NCBI GenBank assembly: GCA_003235605.1
Contig: QJVU01000578.1
Location: 1 to 7,857, forward strand
Length of the DNA stretch: 7,857 nucleotides
Direction of reading: 5' to 3'
Source of the DNA: Planctomycetota bacterium
GTDB lineage: Bacteria; Planctomycetota; UBA1135; UBA2386
Below are positions 6,712 through 7,857 of the stretch, one piece after another (position 1 is the first letter of the stretch; each line of letters starts with the position of its first letter). Made by a program: the position numbers and the translations under genes. The notes under the pieces are model-generated. The model saw nothing but the letters and a program-made list of their open reading frames with translations. It had not been told where the DNA came from and searched no databases.

Positions 6712-7857
6712 GCGATCTCCCCATCAGCAGCCTCGGCGCCAGTCTCGGCGGCCGCAGTCTTTTCGGTTGCGGCCCTTCCGGGACCGCTGTCGTTCGTCAG
6801 CAGCTTGCCTGTGGCTTCGCCGGCTGCGCCACCCACCATGCCTTGCTCCCGCAGGAAGTCCAACAACTCCACGGCCCTGCCGAAGGTCACCCCCAGGCGC
6901 CGCTGAAGGAGGCTGGCGCTGGCCCGGCGAGCCTGGAGAAGCACCTCCAGGGCCTGCACGGCCAGCTCGGGCTCGGGCTCGGGCTCGGACTCGGGTTCCG
7001 GCTCGGGCCGGGGACGGAGCTCGGACTCGGGTTCCGGTTCGGGCTGGGGATGGGGCTCAACGTGAGCCCCTGCATCGGCGTCTGCATCGGCGTCTTCCGG
7101 GGCGGTCACAAACAGCTGCCCTTGCCGGCCCACACCCTCGGTCGACACCACCGTCGCCTCCTCCTCCGCCCAGTCGTCCTCCTCGGCGTAGTCGTCCTCC
7201 TCGGCATCCCCTTCCTCTTCTTGTTCCTCTGCCTCCGCCTCTTCCGCGTCCGCCTCCTTGGCGTCCGTCTCGGCAGATGGGAACTCCTCCTCGACTTCTT
7301 CCTCCTCGACTTCTTCCTCCTCGAGGTCTAGCTCCGCGAATCCCTCCGCGAGATCTGGCTCCTCGTCCGCCTCCACCCGGGCTGCCGGCTGCTCGTCGAC
7401 CGCCTCCTCGTCTTCAGAGGACTCGAACGTCCCAACCTCTGCCGGACGCAGTTCCGTCATGGAGGCCTCCGGAGCCTCACCGACAGGGTCAGCTGCCGCC
7501 GCTTGGACTGGCTGTCCCGAGGTGTTCAGCACCGCGGGCCACCCGGATTCCTCCTCTTCCTCGAGAGCGTCCTCTTCCTCGAGAGGCTCCTCTTCCTCGA
7601 GAACGTCCTCTTCCTCGAGAGGCTCGTCGAGAACCTCCTCCCTGAGAGCTTCCTCTTCGAGATCCTCCTCCCCGCGAGCTTCCTCTGAGCTTGGCGCCTC
7701 CTCCCTGTTGGGCTCCTCCTCCGCGGATTCCTCCTCCACGGGCTCGTCCTCCGCGGGCTCGTCCTCCGCGGGCTCGTCCTCCGCGGTCACGGTCGGTTCG
7801 GGTTCCGGGATCGTGGCCGCGGGATTCCAGGTTGCGAAGCCACGCAGATCTTCCGGG
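6699..7857 (-). CDS. Glu-rich protein with C-terminal FtsK-gamma-like winged helix (5' end outside window)
   Basis: The frame is open to the right edge: 385 residues are visible and the true start is outside. A GTG at 7790 could start a 363-residue protein, but it has no ribosome-binding site and the same frame continues above it (ending NPAATIPEPEPTV), so I treat the gene as partial. Numbering from 7790, residues 1-80 hold 45 Glu/Asp in short repeats (EDEPA, then LEEEDV/LEEEEP). Residues 84-145 are less biased (GWPAVLNTSGQPVQ). Further acidic runs follow (155-212), then DADADADA and an EPEPES-rich stretch (230-275). Residues about 276-331 (DNA 6798-6965) match the FtsK gamma domain: AVQALEVLLQARRASASLLQRRLGV, TFGRAVELLDFLREQGMVG and the GKLL end. 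In FtsK this domain binds KOPS sequences and contacts XerD. The family's Y-N-R-A reads F-G-R-A here. No motor is visible, and a 32-residue tail follows. It may be the end of a divergent FtsK with a giant acidic linker, or a separate DNA-binding protein. Confidence 0.75.
   Translation of the reverse strand, partial: PEDLRGFATWNPAATIPEPEPTVTAEDEPAEDEPAEDEPVEEESAEEEPNREEAPSSEEARGEEDLEEEALREEVLDEPLEEEDVLEEEEPLEEEDALEEEEESGWPAVLNTSGQPVQAAAADPVGEAPEASMTELRPAEVGTFESSEDEEAVDEQPAARVEADEEPDLAEGFAELDLEEEEVEEEEVEEEFPSAETDAKEADAEEAEAEEQEEEGDAEEDDYAEEDDWAEEEATVVSTEGVGRQGQLFVTAPEDADADADAGAHVEPHPQPEPEPESELRPRPEPEPESEPEPEPELAVQALEVLLQARRASASLLQRRLGVTFGRAVELLDFLREQGMVGGAAGEATGKLLTNDSGPGRAATEKTAAAETGAEAADGEIAAEA
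6984..7044 (-). repeat. Pair of 25-base direct repeats encoding Pro-Glu-rich sequence
   Basis: Copies at 6984-7008 and 7020-7044 differ at one base and are 36 bases apart, so the reading frame is kept (12 codons). They encode the twice-occurring EPEPESE segment directly before the winged helix. The intervening bases encode the basic-proline LRPRP stretch. Confidence 0.7.
7072..7095 (-). repeat. Perfect 12-base tandem repeat encoding Asp-Ala dipeptides
   Basis: Two identical units with plus-strand sequence GCATCGGCGTCT (7072-7083 and 7084-7095) encode the DADADADA run of the acidic protein. The identity at third codon positions suggests recent slippage. Confidence 0.7.
7291..7320 (-). repeat. 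Perfect 15-base tandem repeat encoding EEEEV
   Basis: Two identical units with plus-strand sequence TCGACTTCTTCCTCC (7291-7305, 7306-7320), flanked by degenerate partial copies, encode EEEEVEEEEVEEE in the acidic protein. Confidence 0.7.
7552..7623 (-). repeat. Four 18-base tandem repeats encoding LEEE(D/E)x hexads
   Basis: Four units share TCCTCTTCCTCGAGA on the plus strand and differ only in the last three bases (GCG, GGC, ACG, GGC): 7552-7569, 7570-7587, 7588-7605 and 7606-7623. Units 2 and 4 are identical, so a 36-base higher-order period is visible. They encode LEEEDV, LEEEEP and LEEEDA hexads of the acidic protein (about residues 56-80 from the GTG at 7790). Confidence 0.85.
7711..7785 (-). 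repeat. 15-base repeat array encoding EDEPA (three perfect, two degenerate copies)
   Basis: Three identical units of plus-strand GGCTCGTCCTCCGCG occupy 7741-7755, 7756-7770 and 7771-7785. A one-mismatch copy lies at 7711-7725 and a more diverged one at 7726-7740. The perfect copies encode EDEPA three times. Decay on one side only suggests that expansion is most recent at the N-terminal side of the array. Confidence 0.85.

Noticed and set aside
6549..7645. Long plus-strand frames (Pro/Arg-rich and Leu/Phe-rich) opposite the acidic gene
   Set aside because: They arise from the repetitive GAG/GAC codons of the minus-strand acidic protein read in reverse. The minus frame ends in a recognisable winged-helix domain; the plus frames have no domain and no ribosome-binding site.
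7552..7785. CRISPR-like or mobile-element repeats at the right end
   Set aside because: The units are 15-18 bases, directly adjacent without spacers, and keep a reading frame of acidic codons. They are coding minisatellites.

Overview
This is a high-G+C bacterial segment in which every convincing gene lies on the minus strand. In transcription order (right to left) they are: the C-terminal part of a very acidic protein ending in an FtsK-gamma-like winged helix (6699 to the right edge); the replicative helicase dnaB (5053-6414); a five-POTRA outer-membrane assembly protein of the BamA family (2438-5056); an exported protein of unknown function with a VHEWGT motif (1055-2362); an ECF sigma factor (487-1044); and the start of a FecR-type membrane anti-sigma regulator that leaves the window on the left (1-490).

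Organism: a BamA-type protein ending in phenylalanine indicates a diderm bacterium. An ECF/FecR pair with a YLWD...PD..V..LE motif, the VHEWGT protein with a C-terminal HEAT-like unit, and the high G+C together recall Planctomycetota or a related lineage (Acidobacteriota and Myxococcota are alternatives). This is inference from family resemblance, not a database result.

Layout: the genes are tightly packed from dnaB onward. dnaB and the BamA gene overlap by 4 bases (GTGA), 75 bases separate the BamA gene from the VHEWGT gene, 10 bases separate that gene from the sigma gene, and the sigma and FecR genes overlap by 4 bases (ATGA). The one sizeable non-coding stretch is 6415-6698. It holds a possible terminator for the acidic gene, a three-copy 12-base iteron-like repeat whose last copy contains a DnaA-box-like TTGTCCACA, and the dnaB ribosome-binding site.

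Functionally the window joins chromosome maintenance (FtsK-gamma-like protein, DnaB) to envelope biogenesis and signalling (BamA, exported protein, ECF/FecR). The least explained objects are the acidic repeat-built protein with an apparently motor-less KOPS-reader-like domain, and the iteron-like array ahead of dnaB. No tRNA, rRNA, CRISPR array, insertion sequence or phage gene was seen.
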